Part shown: positions 5,944 to 6,341 of the stretch, one piece after another
Position numbering within the stretch: position 1 is the first letter of the stretch
Layout: every line of letters begins with the position of its first letter
From: Planctomycetota bacterium
GTDB taxonomy: Bacteria > Planctomycetota > Phycisphaerae > Sedimentisphaerales > UBA12454
DNA: 6,341 nucleotides
Direction of reading: 5' to 3'
Assembly: GCA_018828825.1 (NCBI GenBank)
Contig: JAHJUV010000097.1
Location: forward strand, 1-6,341
Notes under the pieces: model-generated
Seen by the model: only the letters and a program-made list of their open reading frames with translations
Told to the model about the DNA's origin: nothing
The model's database searches: none
Program-made: the position numbers and the translations under genes

Positions 5944-6198
5944 TTAACCGGCAGTTTCAGCCGGCACTGGTCTTAATGGAAAATCCGTCTTTGCTATTCC
6001 GAGTTTTTCCTCGATATTGTTAATAGCGACAGGCATTGGCCCGGCAACAACACGAACAATGTGCTGGAGCGAAGAAGTATGCTTATCAACAGTTTTCTGC
6101 ACGTTTTGGATATCTTCTTTAAGCTCATCTTTGGTATTATCAACTTTTTTGCTTACGACATCAATCGCAGCTAAAATAGCGGTAACATCAGCGTCCAT
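5944..6198 (-). CDS. Small helical/coiled-coil protein, unknown function
   Basis: This 84-residue protein is not of a family I recognise. Residues 5-50 are predicted to be one long amphipathic helix with heptad-like spacing of I/V/L (ILAAIDVVSKKV, ELKEDIQNVQKTV, SSLQHIV), suggesting a coiled coil or oligomer. A Gly-Pro break (GPMPVAINNIEEKL) and a Pro-rich tail (FPLRPVPAETAG) follow. There is no signal peptide or membrane segment, so unlike phage XhlA-type coiled-coil proteins it lacks an anchor. Evidence for a real gene: ATG 6198 has AAAGGA (6209-6204) 5 nt upstream, a good promoter lies 43 nt further up, and the stop is followed by a strong terminator on this strand. It is convergent with the gene at 5158 and transcribed alone. 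Confidence 0.75.
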   Translation of the reverse strand: MDADVTAILAAIDVVSKKVDNTKDELKEDIQNVQKTVDKHTSSLQHIVRVVAGPMPVAINNIEEKLGIAKTDFPLRPVPAETAG

Positions 6199-6240
6199 AA
6201 TAATCCTTTCATAAAAAACAATTTTGCTAAAGGATGCATA

Positions 6241-6268
6241 ATTATCGACATATTCTCACAGGAGTCAA
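6241..6268 (-). promoter_or_regulatory. Sigma70-type promoter of the 84-residue protein gene
   Basis: On the minus strand TTGACT (6268-6263, 5 of 6) is followed after 16 nt by GATAAT (6246-6241, 5 of 6). The start codon is about 43 nt downstream of the -10. An 8-bp palindrome ATAATTAT (6238-6245) overlaps the -10. The rest, 6269-6341, is AT-rich with nothing recognisable. Confidence 0.6.
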
Positions 6269-6341
6269 GAAGGAAAATCTACATTCACCATAACTCACGA
6301 CAGATACAACAGTTATAGTAGAATAATTTATTTGCAACATT

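Noticed and set aside
1..6341. CRISPR array, tRNA, rRNA, transposase or insertion sequence
   Set aside because: No regularly spaced repeats, cloverleaf, rRNA-like block or transposase-like ORF is seen on either strand.

Overview
The window looks like a chromosomal piece of a Gram-negative, lipoprotein-bearing bacterium, probably a member of the Planctomycetes (Phycisphaerae/Sedimentisphaerales-like). This is inferred from three things: an environmental-type interspersed repeat stack (TTGTCATTGCGA..., CACAAAGACACTAAGG..., ATTACACGGATTACAC), an 'AVNKAGEGEPSNT' fibronectin-III tail, and an HDOD-containing sensor kinase next to a response regulator with an N-terminal excisionase-like helix-turn-helix. 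No single marker proves the lineage.

Layout. (1) 1-690, minus strand: the 5' 230 codons of a lipoprotein gene that runs off the left edge. (2) 691-981: a divergent AT-rich promoter region with a good sigma70-like promoter reading right. (3) 982-3668, plus strand: a two-gene signalling operon, made of a HTH-receiver response regulator and a 685-residue soluble HDOD-GAF-histidine kinase. (4) 3669-3993: non-coding, carrying interspersed repeats. (5) 3994-4182: a 62-residue ORF with the end of an FN3 domain grafted onto unrelated sequence, probably a gene remnant. (6) 4182-4988 and 5158-5766: two plus-strand genes of unknown function, the first clearly more AT-rich than the signalling operon. They are a multi-pass membrane protein and a soluble 202-residue protein, separated by a region with a 17-nt palindrome over a consensus -10 box and a direct repeat at the start codon. 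(7) 5892-5931: a strong bidirectional terminator. (8) 5944-6198, minus strand: an 84-residue helical/coiled-coil protein with its own promoter.

The signalling pair is the only part with a confidently assigned role: a cytoplasmic kinase with HDOD and GAF input domains probably phosphorylates the adjacent DNA-binding regulator, whose targets are unknown. The right half (about 3990-5940) looks like an accessory insertion in a repeat-rich spot. Its two unknown genes could form a small membrane-plus-soluble system, but nothing in the sequence proves that they work together.
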